From JAHEDT01 sp963825615 (GTDB taxonomy: Bacteria; Desulfobacterota; Desulfuromonadia; Desulfuromonadales; BM103): DNA of 64,000 nucleotides. The stretch is taken from assembly GCA_963825615.1 (NCBI GenBank), contig CAWGTV010000006.1:186001-250000 (forward strand), read 5' to 3'. Both the position numbers and the translations under genes were made by a program. Shown here piece after piece: positions 24,759 through 33,425 of this stretch. Under the pieces are notes generated by a model, which did not search any database, had not been told where the DNA came from, and was given only the letters and a program-made list of their open reading frames with translations. Each line of letters starts with the position of its first letter. Position 1 is the first letter of the stretch.

Positions 24759-26378
24759 TCAATCCTCCAGTGTTGAGGTGTCGCCTTCATCAAGGCCAAG
24801 ATATCTGGCTTTCAAGACCCTGCGCATAATTTTACCGCTCTTGTTCTTGGGAACCTTGTCGACAAAGATCAGCTCTTGTGGGGTCGCAATCGAAGAGACT
24901 TTGTTCGAAATATAGAGACGGATCTTGATTTCAAGTTCCTTACTCGCTTCAATGCCAGAGTGTAAATGAACAAAAGCCACGACCTTTTCAAACATAACAT
25001 CATCGGGAGCGCCAATCACTCCAGACTCAGCAACCTCATCGATCTCCAGCAGGGCACTCTCAATTTCAAAGGGACTGATGAGGTGCCCTCCGGTATTGAT
25101 GACATCATCGCTACGGCCCTTGAACCAGTAATAGCCATCAGCATCTTTGATTGCCGTATCTCCGGTGAAGTAGCGCCCATTGATAAATTTCTGCTGGTAA
25201 GCAGTATCGTTATTCAAATAAGTGATAAACATGGAGGGCCACCCTGGCTTTAAACACAGGTTGCCTTGTTCGCCTGCGGCAACAGGCAATCCTTGATCAT
25301 CCAGGATCGCTGGCTCAATCCCTTCGACAGGCTTGCCCATAGAGCCTGCCCTGATCTCAAGCTCAGGTCGGTTGGTGATCATGATCGCCCCGGTCTCGGT
25401 CTGGAACCAAGTATCGTAAATATCCTTGTTCAGGATTTTCCTTGACCACTGGATGACTTCTGGGTTTAGCGGCTCCCCGACGCTGAAAATATACCTGAGA
25501 GAGGAAAGATCATATTGCTGGTAGAGGGAATTGTCTTCGCGCATCAACATGCGTAATGCCGTTGGTGCGCTGTACCAGATGGACACCTTCTGCTGCGCCA
25601 GGATGTCGAACCACCTTGCTGCATCGTACATGCCGCCGTAGTGAATCTGGGTAACACCCAAGCCCCAGGGGCCGATGATTCCGTAGGACGTACCTGTTAC
25701 CCAGCCCTGATCGGCGGTACACCAGTAGATGTCATCTTCTCCGAGTTGCAGAACATCCCTGGTCGTAGCGCATTGCTTCAGAACACTTCTGTGAACATGT
25801 AGAACCCCTTTGGGTTTCCCCGTCGACCCAGAGGTGTAGTGTAAAACAGAAGGTGTCTCTGGAGCAGTCAGAGGTGTTATGAAATCCTCTGAAGCATTAG
25901 CCATCAACGCCGAATAACTGAGAACGTCATCTGACATGTGATCTTCAATGTCTGTAACAATTATGAATTTCAGGTTTGGAAGTTGGTCTCTGATGCGACT
26001 GAGTTTTTTCAAAAAGCTTTTTTTGGTTATGACCCCCTTGGCTCTGGAATCACCCAGGCGGTCTAACAATGCTTCATCACCAAAATTGGAAAATAGGGTG
26101 CCGCAAATAACCTGATTTTTCAATACGCCGAGGAAGCTGAAGAACTGCTCAGGACATTTAGGCAGGAAAGTGAAAAAAATATCGCCTGGCGCGAAACCAA
26201 GATTATTGATAACGTTGGCAAATTTGTTGGATTGGATCTCGAGGTCAGTGAACGTGAAATCAGATGGACGACCACTGGCGGGCATCCATCTGAAAGAAAC
26301 TTTATCACCTAGGCCATTATCGCACTGCTGCTTAGTACAAATATGACCGATATTGTATTGACCATTCTGAACGACCAT
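24759..26378 (-). CDS. AMP-dependent acyl-CoA synthetase/acyl-ACP ligase (ANL superfamily)
   Basis: A 539-residue adenylate-forming enzyme. The ATP loop is YTSGSTGKPKGV, followed by WFQTETGA, YFTGDTAIKDADGYYWFKGRSDD, and the C-terminal catalytic lysine motif PKNKSGKIMRR. Closest in style to acetyl-CoA synthetase-like ligases. The gene starts at an ATG after GGAGG and is followed by an ACP and an MBOAT stump, the layout of modules that activate a short acyl group, load it on a carrier protein and transfer it to a surface polymer. The acyl group cannot be read from the sequence. Confidence 0.88.
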   Translation of the reverse strand: MVVQNGQYNIGHICTKQQCDNGLGDKVSFRWMPASGRPSDFTFTDLEIQSNKFANVINNLGFAPGDIFFTFLPKCPEQFFSFLGVLKNQVICGTLFSNFGDEALLDRLGDSRAKGVITKKSFLKKLSRIRDQLPNLKFIIVTDIEDHMSDDVLSYSALMANASEDFITPLTAPETPSVLHYTSGSTGKPKGVLHVHRSVLKQCATTRDVLQLGEDDIYWCTADQGWVTGTSYGIIGPWGLGVTQIHYGGMYDAARWFDILAQQKVSIWYSAPTALRMLMREDNSLYQQYDLSSLRYIFSVGEPLNPEVIQWSRKILNKDIYDTWFQTETGAIMITNRPELEIRAGSMGKPVEGIEPAILDDQGLPVAAGEQGNLCLKPGWPSMFITYLNNDTAYQQKFINGRYFTGDTAIKDADGYYWFKGRSDDVINTGGHLISPFEIESALLEIDEVAESGVIGAPDDVMFEKVVAFVHLHSGIEASKELEIKIRLYISNKVSSIATPQELIFVDKVPKNKSGKIMRRVLKARYLGLDEGDTSTLED

Positions 26379-26472
26379 ATTCCTCCACTAAAAAATTTCT
26401 CGATATCTGTAAAATAGAAGAAATTTTCAAATTAATACAGATAGGGGGTGAGGTCAAAGAGATTGGCATCTT

Positions 26473-26540
26473 AATTTATATTCTCACCTTGGTTTGGGGC
26501 ACTCAGATTGGCTGGAATGCAAAATTCCTGCTAACCATGA
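26473..26540 (-). repeat. Terminator-linked intergenic repeat, copy A
   Basis: Plus-strand text around TTGGCTGGAATGCAAAATTC (26508-26527) aligns with copies at 33270-33310 and 30675-30700. On the minus strand it follows the terminator of the monoheme lipoprotein gene directly, the same order seen at the copies near 33320 and 34050. Confidence 0.5.
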
Positions 26541-26580
26541 AAAAAAGGAAAGCCCCCGATCCGGAGATTGGGGGCTTTCA
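26541..26580 (-). terminator. Rho-independent terminator of the monoheme lipoprotein gene
   Basis: A nine-pair stem, AAAGCCCCC with GGGGGCTTT, encloses a 12-base loop; on the minus strand it is followed by CCTTTTTTT. It lies 80 bp past the stop of the gene. Confidence 0.85.
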
Positions 26581-26659
26581 AGATTAATAATTGGTGAATT
26601 TTGAGATTCATTAACTGCATTGGCTCACCATAGCAGACGTAACTCGCGTAGTCTTTCAT

Positions 26660-27163
26660 TTAATGCGGGTCGGGGTAATCAATGTATTGGGTCTTCGGCG
26701 TCACTCCTGGCGGCAGGCTGGCCAACGCCGGCGTGCCTTTAGGACCGAGATACTTAACGAACCTGTAGACCGCGCGCAGATCTTGCTCCGCAGTCTTAGG
26801 CAACATGACCCAGGCCATCGGTGAATCCTCACGCATCTGCTTAGCAAGGAGCAGCCAGTTCTCTTCGGACATATTGTTAATCAACAGACGCAGATTTGTC
26901 GGGTAAACCGTGCCTTTGGGGCCACGGAAACCGAGGGTCCCACCAACCAGCCAGTCTTCTTCCGGCACATTTGCTCTTTTCATCATATAGTCGGGGGTAT
27001 GACAGTCATTGCATCCCATGATTTCGATCACGTGACGGCCACGTTCGATATCTGACAACTGTTGACGTTTAGCCTCGATGTCAAGCAATTGTTGACTAGA
27101 GTCTGCACATCCGGCGATCACAGCTAGCATGGCTAGAAGTAAGGCAATAAGTTTGTGATGCAT
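26660..27163 (-). CDS. Monoheme c-type cytochrome lipoprotein
   Basis: A 167-residue lipoprotein: signal peptide with lipobox VIAGC (Cys19), a short linker, then one haem c site, CNDCH at residues 51-55. A methionine-rich segment, MREDSPMAWVMLPKTAEQDL, provides a likely axial methionine, so this looks like a class I-type single-haem cytochrome anchored in a membrane. Similar small cytochrome lipoproteins occur widely in Desulfuromonadales. GGGGGAGGG precedes the start. No redox partner lies next to it. Confidence 0.85.
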   Translation of the reverse strand: MHHKLIALLLAMLAVIAGCADSSQQLLDIEAKRQQLSDIERGRHVIEIMGCNDCHTPDYMMKRANVPEEDWLVGGTLGFRGPKGTVYPTNLRLLINNMSEENWLLLAKQMREDSPMAWVMLPKTAEQDLRAVYRFVKYLGPKGTPALASLPPGVTPKTQYIDYPDPH

Positions 27164-27631
27164 CTAACCCTCCCCCAAGCATAAATTCAGACATATAAGC
27201 TATCGCCAAACTACATCAGTTGCAACCAGTGGTCAAAGGAGATAGCTCTTATTTATATCCTTACATTAGTTCTGAGCAATCAGACTCGCCGTAATACAAA
27301 CTCTTGCTGCCCAAAGCTTTGAATTGTTTTAACAGTGGTTCCAAGTTGCCAATTAACTCTCTCAACCGCTCTCCCCTGCCCGGGAGTGGCGGTTTTCATA
27401 TCAGATACGGGGGGATGGAATTGATCAAAATATGCAAAAGATCTTTTACTGACATCAAGCGGGGCCACCTAAAATCCAATAAAGTGTTTGCTTAGTCCAA
27501 GAGTAAGATTTCAAGCACTTAAAGTGTCTATGACAAGCACTTGTAACGCAAACTGGCATTGACGTTGAAAAGGCTCGCTTTGAAATGGAAGTGGACAGGC
27601 TTAGAGGTATCACGCCCAAGCTCTGACATCG
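27164..27631. other. Intergenic region with a diverged repeat copy
   Basis: About 470 bp. The stretch at 27248-27312 (CTTATTTATATCCTTACATT at its start) aligns loosely with the terminator-linked repeat at 26473 and 30636. Two overlapping 62-63 codon frames on opposite strands (27280-27495) show no ribosome site or family resemblance and are not called. Confidence 0.35.
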
Positions 27632-28273
27632 CTATTGTATATTGCCTTTTTTCAGTTGTTGAATTGTGTCCTCAACTTCAGACAAGACAGTAATAATCTC
27701 CTTTTCCATTATAGCGATTGTTTTATCATCTCGTATGAGACGTTTGACAAAGAATTGCTTTTCGGCTGGAAGGTCCGGGCAATAAGACACAAAATCACAC
27801 CATTTCCGGCCTGTGACAGCCATCTGCCATTGCAACTGTTTGATGTATTTGTCAGGCAGGGATGATGCCATGACGTGGCAAAGTATATGTGTGGCTGCAC
27901 GGGGGCTCTTAATTACGACCAGCCCGTCATCATCAACTAGTCCATATGGGCTAGCATGGGTACCAGGTATATCAGGGTGTTTGATAAGCCCAACGGTGCG
28001 CACCAAGACTCCTTTGTTGATTTCATAAAAGGCACGGGCCATGGGTTCAAGGTCTTTTCCATGTTGCCTCTTCCACGAAAGGTAGTTTTCTCTTGGGATA
28101 CCTGTCAGGCGTTCGCAGGCTAGCCGCTCAATCAAGGCGTGGCGACTCGAGTATGGCTTTGACTCGTCAGTTGCTAAGGCCTCAGCAACAAGAGACGAAC
28201 CCAATGAACCACAGCGGGCTTGTAACCACTCTTTGATATTTTGTTCAAGCCATGCAGCTTCATCAATCTGCAT
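27632..28273 (-). CDS. YqaJ/lambda-exonuclease-fold protein with lost catalytic acids (phage relic)
   Basis: A 213-residue protein of the YqaJ viral recombinase fold: WKRQHGKDLEPMARAFYE, then ASPYGLVDDDGLVVIKSPR, then LQWQMAVTGRKWCDFVSYCP. In active members the core is D-x9-E-x-K. Here the spacing is kept exactly, but the residues are Tyr110, Val120 and Lys122: both metal-binding acids are replaced, each by a single base change, and only the lysine remains. The start is the ATG at 28271-28273 after AAGGAA. Active relatives resect DNA for phage recombination; this copy is probably inactive. No other phage genes are visible nearby. Confidence 0.7.
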   Translation of the reverse strand: MQIDEAAWLEQNIKEWLQARCGSLGSSLVAEALATDESKPYSSRHALIERLACERLTGIPRENYLSWKRQHGKDLEPMARAFYEINKGVLVRTVGLIKHPDIPGTHASPYGLVDDDGLVVIKSPRAATHILCHVMASSLPDKYIKQLQWQMAVTGRKWCDFVSYCPDLPAEKQFFVKRLIRDDKTIAIMEKEIITVLSEVEDTIQQLKKGNIQ

Positions 28274-28688
28274 CACTTTTTCCTTGTTACCTTGGCTTCA
28301 TGTATTTATTTATAATATAACATTTTTCGATACTTTTCAGTTTATTAATTGTTGGATTTTTTTACAAACTTATCCAGCTTTGCACCCCCACCGTTATGTC
28401 CTGAACAGTATTCAGTGAGGCCCCTAGTGACAAGTTTGAACACGGCTAGGTGCCTTCGTGAACAAACCCACAACATTTTCCCGTCGACCATGGCCGGGGC
28501 CCTTTCCTGTTTATAATCCAACATTGTTTTGTGGGATAAAGACAGCTTAATTCCGGGTTTCTTGATTTCCCTGCAATTCGAGAACGGAGATCTTTAATTC
28601 GGCCTGGCAGTGGTGACTTATGAGACGACCACGACAAGGCCAGCAACAGGCTTATTGGAGTCATGAATCGTAATCCACGCAATATTGG
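28274..28688. other. Intergenic region, nothing recognised
   Basis: About 415 bp, AT-rich next to the YqaJ-like gene. A 78-codon minus-strand frame (28446-28682) directly follows the DUF1858 gene but lacks a ribosome site and any family resemblance, so I do not call it. Confidence 0.4.
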
Positions 28689-28895
28689 CTAGGAATTAAG
28701 CTGATTCAATTCTTCAACAAACAGGTCAATTTCGGCATCAGAGACCCCCTTTTCCCGCGCCGCCTGTTCAAGGGACCACCAGATCGGCTCACCGCAACGT
28801 ATGCAACGAATCCCCTTCCTGAAGAGGTAGCTGATGGCTGCAGGTTTGATCTTGACCAAATCTTCTATGGTGGTTTGTCTGGTAATCAATTGCAT
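28689..28895 (-). CDS. DUF1858 domain protein
   Basis: A 68-residue protein from the ATG at 28893-28895, which follows GGGGAG. It matches the DUF1858 helical domain: ITRQTTIEDLVKIKPAAISY, then LFRKGIRCIRCGEPIWWSLE, then AAREKGVSDAEIDLFVEELN. The CIRCG pair is typical of members thought to bind a metal or thiol partner; the domain also occurs fused to hybrid-cluster and other redox proteins. Function is not established. A GTG 14 codons upstream is less likely. Confidence 0.8.
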   Translation of the reverse strand: MQLITRQTTIEDLVKIKPAAISYLFRKGIRCIRCGEPIWWSLEQAAREKGVSDAEIDLFVEELNQLNS

Positions 28896-29332
28896 ACATG
28901 CTCCCCTTGAATCATACCTGCAATCAGAACACGGCACCGTTCACCAACCAGACGATCAAAGATGACAACAACAGCGGTCCACATTGAGTTAATTATAGTC
29001 CACGTGCCGAAGTAGAAATGAAAAATACTACCCCTGCAATGTAAAAATAGCCCTCCTGATAGAGGTAGGCCATTTGTGTGTCTTATTGCTGGTGATTTTT
29101 GATAATCACTACTAACCGCAAAATATTTAAAAAGCATGAGCTATTTATGAGTGATTACCGGGCCCCCTGCTGATATTCAACACCTCATAGCGGTCAGACC
29201 CTTTTGAAAATGGTTGGTTTTTCCTGTTATTGAAGTATCCTTTCATATGTAATCGTATAACATGGCAAGGTCATTGACTGAAATTGTGGTTGTGAAGCTA
29301 ACTTCAAAATATTTCTGCGAAAGGAAAATCCT
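28896..29332. other. Intergenic region with a repeat copy; upstream region of the copper genes
   Basis: About 435 bp. A block at 28988-29075, with TATAGTC near its start and ACCCCTGCAAT at 29030-29040 followed by a weak GGCC-type hairpin, resembles the repeat family. The part before the PCuAC gene contains TATAAC at 29255-29260, but I could not pair it with a good -35. Confidence 0.35.
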
Positions 29333-29794
29333 GTGCAAGTGCTCTATCGCTGTTTCTGCTTATTTATTGTCATCTGGCTGATGGTCAACACAACCGCTCT
29401 GGCACAGGGGGTCCTCGTCAATGACGCCTGGATTCGCGGCATTCCTCCTTCGGCGACAACCACTGCAGCCTTTATGTCCATTCAAAACACCGGACCTGAC
29501 GAGATGGTCCTTAAATCAGCCGCCAGCGAAATCGCAGAGATTGTCCAGATCCACACCATGGAACAGGCCGGCGAAATCATGAAGATGAAGGAGGTCGGCG
29601 AAGTCCGTGTTCCTGCCAACGGGCAGACAGTCCTCGCTCCGCAAGGGTATCACATCATGCTAATCGGCCTGCACAGGCCGATTGCCGAGGGAGAGACGAT
29701 CCCCCTCTCATTGAATTTCGCCGACGGGACCATCGTAAGCGTCGATGCCGTTGTCAGGAAATGGGGACAGATAGCCCCCATGGGCCATCAATAG
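29333..29794 (+). CDS. Periplasmic copper chaperone PCu(A)C family protein
   Basis: A 153-residue exported protein (signal peptide to about TALAQ, residue 25). It shows the PCu(A)C core: VNDAWIRGIPPSATTTAAFM, then the copper site HTMEQAGEIMKMKEV and GYHIMLIGL, giving the family H-M-x-H-M set. These proteins deliver Cu(I) in the periplasm, often to the CuA site of cytochrome oxidase with SCO proteins; a SCO gene follows 22-30 nt later. The start is the GTG at 29333 after AAAGGAAA. Confidence 0.9.
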   Translation: MQVLYRCFCLFIVIWLMVNTTALAQGVLVNDAWIRGIPPSATTTAAFMSIQNTGPDEMVLKSAASEIAEIVQIHTMEQAGEIMKMKEVGEVRVPANGQTVLAPQGYHIMLIGLHRPIAEGETIPLSLNFADGTIVSVDAVVRKWGQIAPMGHQ

Positions 29795-29824
29795 CTCGGC
29801 TTTGACACATCGGGGTTGCGATCA

Positions 29825-30427
29825 GTGAACAGAAATCTGTTGATAAAACTGACGTTGGCCGGCATCGGCTTATGCCTGCTGCTGATCGTGGGATCGTTTT
29901 TTGCCGAGCCCCCTCGAATCGCGCCGACCGGGCCCGAGAAACAGTACAATCCCAACGGGAACTTCACCCTCACGGGGGACACCGGTAAACCCTTTCATCT
30001 CATGGATATGAGGGGGAAAATCATCCTGCTGTTCTTCGGTTACACATCCTGTCCAGATGCCTGTCCAGGAACCCTTGCCAAGATTCATAGAGCGCTGAGC
30101 CTGCTAACTACGGAGGAGAGCAAGCAGGTGCGGACGGTCTTCATTTCCGTCGATCCGGAGCGGGACAACCCTAAGTTATTGAAAGAATACGTAGACTATT
30201 TCGGCGTCAATGCCATCGGCCTGACCGGGACAAAATCGGAAATCGACAAGGTGGCAAATGCCTATCAGGCCCATTACCTGAAAATTCCGGGCGAAACAGG
30301 CAACTGGTACTCGATCAACCACACTACCACCGTCTTTCTCCACGACAAACAGGGCAAGGTTCGATACCTGTTCTTGTACGAGGACACCCCAGAACAGCTG
30401 GCGGTGGCGATCAGGAAGTATCTCTAA
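29825..30427 (+). CDS. SCO1/SenC family copper-binding thioredoxin-fold protein
   Basis: About 200 residues with an N-terminal membrane anchor (LTLAGIGLCLLLIVGSFF) and a periplasmic thioredoxin-fold domain. The copper ligands are the cysteines of SCPDAC and the histidine of INHTTTVFLHD. SCO proteins help assemble the CuA centre of cytochrome oxidase or act in copper/redox control. I use the GTG at 29825; a TTG at 29816 is also in frame. It forms a two-gene unit with the PCu(A)C gene. Confidence 0.9.
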   Translation: MNRNLLIKLTLAGIGLCLLLIVGSFFAEPPRIAPTGPEKQYNPNGNFTLTGDTGKPFHLMDMRGKIILLFFGYTSCPDACPGTLAKIHRALSLLTTEESKQVRTVFISVDPERDNPKLLKEYVDYFGVNAIGLTGTKSEIDKVANAYQAHYLKIPGETGNWYSINHTTTVFLHDKQGKVRYLFLYEDTPEQLAVAIRKYL

Positions 30428-30584
30428 AAGGATGCTGGTTGCGAACTTCGCAATTAGGGGCGGACACCTCTCTTCATTGCAAGTTGCAGTTCACAAGATT
30501 CTCATAAGTCTTTTCACGAAGATCCACGACGGTCACCAAAGACGAAAAGATCTAATCTGCCGAACCCTGACCCATAAAGAAAAT

Positions 30585-30616
30585 GGCCCCTCGGATATAT
30601 CCAGGGGGCCTTCATC
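30585..30616. terminator. Terminator-like hairpin between the SCO and beta-propeller genes
   Basis: GGCCCC pairs with GGGGCC and, inside it, GGAT with ATCC. On the minus strand the stem is followed by ATTTTCTTT, on the plus strand only by TTCATCTT, so it could end the large minus-strand gene or both convergent transcripts. Confidence 0.55.
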
Positions 30617-30635
30617 TTGTGGATTGGACCTATGT

Positions 30636-30712
30636 ATTCTTACATTGCTCTATGATGGTTATCTTGGCCTAAATGCGAAATTCTTACGGCCCCTACAATC
30701 TGAAAATGGAGA
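30636..30712. repeat. Terminator-linked intergenic repeat, copy B
   Basis: TTGGCCTAAATGCGAAATTC followed by CCCCTACAAT matches the copy at 33270-33310 at most positions; the flanking TATTCTTACATT also recurs. It is next to the hairpin at 30585. Confidence 0.5.
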
Positions 30713-30849
30713 ACCATCATTAATCCGTCCTGACAGTGGTGCCATTTGAGAATGATCACCGAGATTAAACTCCGTCATATTATTATAGTCAGTCAAGTCA
30801 AAAAAATTACTCGAGTGACAAGGATATGGTTATAAATTGCGCCGCAATC

Positions 30850-32997
30850 TCAAAGAGATGCCAACCGCTTTCTCACGATCCTGCGGCCAACAAAGACGAC
30901 CACAATGAATACAATCAAGAGGCTTCCAATAGGATATTTGATACTGAATACCAGAGGTGTCAAGGCTATCCTGGTCGCTGCCTTTAAACCTTCGTGTTCT
31001 GAAATCTTCGCAGCAATCGGTGGCGAGTATTCATAATAGTAATCCACCAAAATCTGTCCAACACGATTTTTTAGTAAGACCTCATCACGAAAGTCCCTCA
31101 AGATCTGGACATGAGGGTCAAGATATGAGCCGTAAGCAGCTGTTGCAATAAAGCATTTCACGTACACATGCGAACCATCATCAATCCCTTGCAACACCGA
31201 ATTAAAGACGGCAACACACTCTTTGTTGGTGTCCATGGTCACGATCCCATCCAGACAGTCCGAAGCCCCATCCCAACCGGTAAATGTCGAACTGCTGTCC
31301 GGAGTTGCTGCCAAAGTAACGATGGTCCCTATGTCGAAAGTCTCCCTGCACGATGTCCCGCATTCGATAGCTCCGGGGGAGGAGCGAATGATTCCGTTTC
31401 CGCTTCCTGCTTTTGCAACAGACAGGGTGGACGAACCGCCGATCACTTCGCTGAGGCTGGAACTGGCATGTGAGACATAGGCCTGTTTCCCATCGGGTGT
31501 GAAGGTAACATGCAAGGGTTCGGAAGACACCGAAAGACTACGCGCAACCTGTCGAGACGCGACGGGAATGATATTGATCCGATTGCTGTTTCGGCAAGCG
31601 ACATACACGTATTTCCCATCAGGGCTGATGGAAAGTCCGATCGGACCTGCGCTAACCTGGATGGTCCAAAGTCTTGCATGGCTAAAGGTATCTATGACAT
31701 CAACCGTGTTTTCCAGTTCGTTGCTCACATAAAGCGTATTGCCATCTGGTGTCACTGCAATGCCAATGGGTCCTTCCCCAACTTCGATAGTATCAATGAT
31801 TCCTTTGCCGATGACATCGTAGACAATGACTTGGCCGTTTTGGCCTGCAGGGACTGAGAAAATAAAATAGGCCTCCAGTCCATCTGGGTTGACAGCGATT
31901 CCTTGTGGAGTAAACCCAGCATGTAATGAAATGCTTGCAACAGGCTGATATGTGTCGGTATTGACAACTGAAACAGCGCCACCATCACGGTGATTCGCAA
32001 CATAAAGCTGCTGTCCGTCAGGACTCAATGCGACCCCCTGCGGATTTTGCGTGACGCCCTGTCCTGACGCAACAGGAATAATTGTTTTCAAGCTATTGTT
32101 GATTGCGTCGAACACGCACACTCCAAAGCTATCGCAAGCCACATAGACACGACGCCCGTCGGGACTGACAGCAACCCCCTGCAACGTCACGTTAGTTGAA
32201 AGACTTACCGGGGTTACGCTGAGAATCTCCTGTGACGTGGCATCAACCATCATCAACCCACCCAACAAAGGGTCCTGATGATTAGCAGCAAAATAAATAC
32301 GCCTTACCTTAGGGTTGACAGCTACGCCAACCTGTGAACGTGACAAAAGAATCTCCTTGCTTACGAAGTTGACCGGAGATGTGACATTGGTCATAAAGTT
32401 GCCGGGACTGATTGCGACCCCTGACGGGGTTTCCAGAGATATTGGGCCACTCGCTGCATTGATTGGCACAGTTGTCACGAGTCTGCTGGTCCCGCTAAGA
32501 GCCGAAGCTGCGGCCTCGGTTTCACTAAATTTGAGAAGGTTGCCTGCCTCCAAAGAGGCATATCGTTCTCCAACGATGGTCACAATAGAACCTGCGTTAC
32601 CTCCTGGCGGATGGAAGGAGATGATACTAGGTCCAACGGGCGTAGCTACCGGGATTCTAGTGGACGGGCATGAATTCCCCGAACTAAGTCGGTTATATCC
32701 GTCAACAGAGCCTGCCAGCGAGCCTTCTGGGCAATCGACATTGCCACTCATAATAAAGGGGCCGTTTACATCCCTATCATTTTGAGTCACTTCAGTTTCA
32801 AAATGGGCTTGCATAGCGCTTTCTACAGTACTGTTCCCTGACCAGGTCCCCACCAAATCGCCTGACAGATCAATTGAAAGTTCGGACTCATTTATCTGGC
32901 TGCTATCTTCATCTTCACCTCCTCCACCACACGAGGAAAGGAGGCAAAGGATCAACACACAGATAATTAATAAAATCAGCAAGTGCAATTTTCTCAT
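30850..32997 (-). CDS. Beta-propeller lipoprotein with IPT/TIG, bacterial repeat and CFI-box C-terminal domain
   Basis: A 715-residue exported protein. In order: signal peptide with lipobox LLSSC followed by GGGG; a variable N-terminal segment; an IPT/TIG domain (about 125-205, GPSIISFHPPGGNAGSIVTI); about seven YNCE/YVTN-like blades (repeated VAVSPDGRRVYVA, VALSPDGQQLYVAN, IAVTPDGNTLYVSN, LSISPDGKYVYVAC) between about 215 and 525; a bacterial repeat segment with CGTSC; and a C-terminal CFI-box domain starting CFIATAAYGSYLDPHVQILR at Cys615, ending in a transmembrane helix and a basic tail. The ligand of the propeller is unknown. GAGGAG precedes the start. Confidence 0.82.
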   Translation of the reverse strand: MRKLHLLILLIICVLILCLLSSCGGGGEDEDSSQINESELSIDLSGDLVGTWSGNSTVESAMQAHFETEVTQNDRDVNGPFIMSGNVDCPEGSLAGSVDGYNRLSSGNSCPSTRIPVATPVGPSIISFHPPGGNAGSIVTIVGERYASLEAGNLLKFSETEAAASALSGTSRLVTTVPINAASGPISLETPSGVAISPGNFMTNVTSPVNFVSKEILLSRSQVGVAVNPKVRRIYFAANHQDPLLGGLMMVDATSQEILSVTPVSLSTNVTLQGVAVSPDGRRVYVACDSFGVCVFDAINNSLKTIIPVASGQGVTQNPQGVALSPDGQQLYVANHRDGGAVSVVNTDTYQPVASISLHAGFTPQGIAVNPDGLEAYFIFSVPAGQNGQVIVYDVIGKGIIDTIEVGEGPIGIAVTPDGNTLYVSNELENTVDVIDTFSHARLWTIQVSAGPIGLSISPDGKYVYVACRNSNRINIIPVASRQVARSLSVSSEPLHVTFTPDGKQAYVSHASSSLSEVIGGSSTLSVAKAGSGNGIIRSSPGAIECGTSCRETFDIGTIVTLAATPDSSSTFTGWDGASDCLDGIVTMDTNKECVAVFNSVLQGIDDGSHVYVKCFIATAAYGSYLDPHVQILRDFRDEVLLKNRVGQILVDYYYEYSPPIAAKISEHEGLKAATRIALTPLVFSIKYPIGSLLIVFIVVVFVGRRIVRKRLASL

Positions 32998-33239
32998 AGT
33001 GACTCCTCTGATTTTTTCTCAGTTTAATCCTCGATATGAAGTACTGATGAGATCGGAGGCCACAGAGCAACATCGTGAAAACAGCCTGTGAACCCCTGCA
33101 ATATACAACTGATTCAAATTTATTATGAGCAGATTCAATTTTTCACAGATCCTCCGGAGTTTCGTAAGAGGATTGTTCATAGTTGCCTTGTTGAAGCGCA
33201 AATCGATGTCAATGAGGATAAAGATACCTTAGTCATTCC

Positions 33240-33315
33240 TCTTAATCGTCTTATATTGTTCACAGGGGGTGGAATTGGCCGAAATGCAAAGTTCTTTCTG
33301 ACCCTACAATTTAAG
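33240..33315 (-). repeat. Terminator-linked intergenic repeat, copy C
   Basis: Contains ATTGGCCGAAATGCAAAGTT then TCTGACCCTACAATTT. The same blocks occur in order at 26473 (copy A), 30636 (copy B) and, more diverged, 33997-34055 (copy D). On the minus strand it begins where the osmC terminator T-tract ends. Confidence 0.55.
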
Positions 33316-33347
33316 AAAAAGGCCACCCGGTATTGATCCAGACGGCC
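33316..33347 (-). terminator. Terminator of the osmC-like gene
   Basis: On the minus strand GGCCGTCTGG pairs with CCGGGTGGCC (with wobbles) around a 7-base loop, followed by TTTTTCTT, about 75 bp after the stop. Confidence 0.7.
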
Positions 33348-33425
33348 ATGATTTTGTTGATTAACAAGCGTACCAAATGTCTTTATAAAAGTTGGGGCCG
33401 CATTATGAATTATTTGTTCGATACT

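Larger units (their letters stand above)
30428..30849. other. Intergenic region with a hairpin and a repeat copy
   Basis: About 420 bp between two convergent genes. It holds the hairpin at 30585-30616 and a repeat copy around 30636-30712 (CTTGGCCTAAATGCGAAATT, then GGCCCCTACAAT). No coding region is supported. Confidence 0.5.
32998..33425. other. Intergenic region with the osmC terminator and a repeat copy
   Basis: About 430 bp. It contains repeat copy C (33240-33317) and the osmC terminator (33316-33347). A short CCCCTGCAAT at 33095-33104 may be another repeat fragment. No gene is supported. Confidence 0.5.

Noticed and set aside
27280..27495. Overlapping frames of 62-63 codons on both strands.
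   Set aside because: No ribosome site, no family resemblance, and they overlap a diverged repeat.
33270..33300. Sigma-54 promoter (TTGGCC then TGCAAA) in the intergenic repeat.
   Set aside because: GG and GC are 7 bp apart instead of the required 10.
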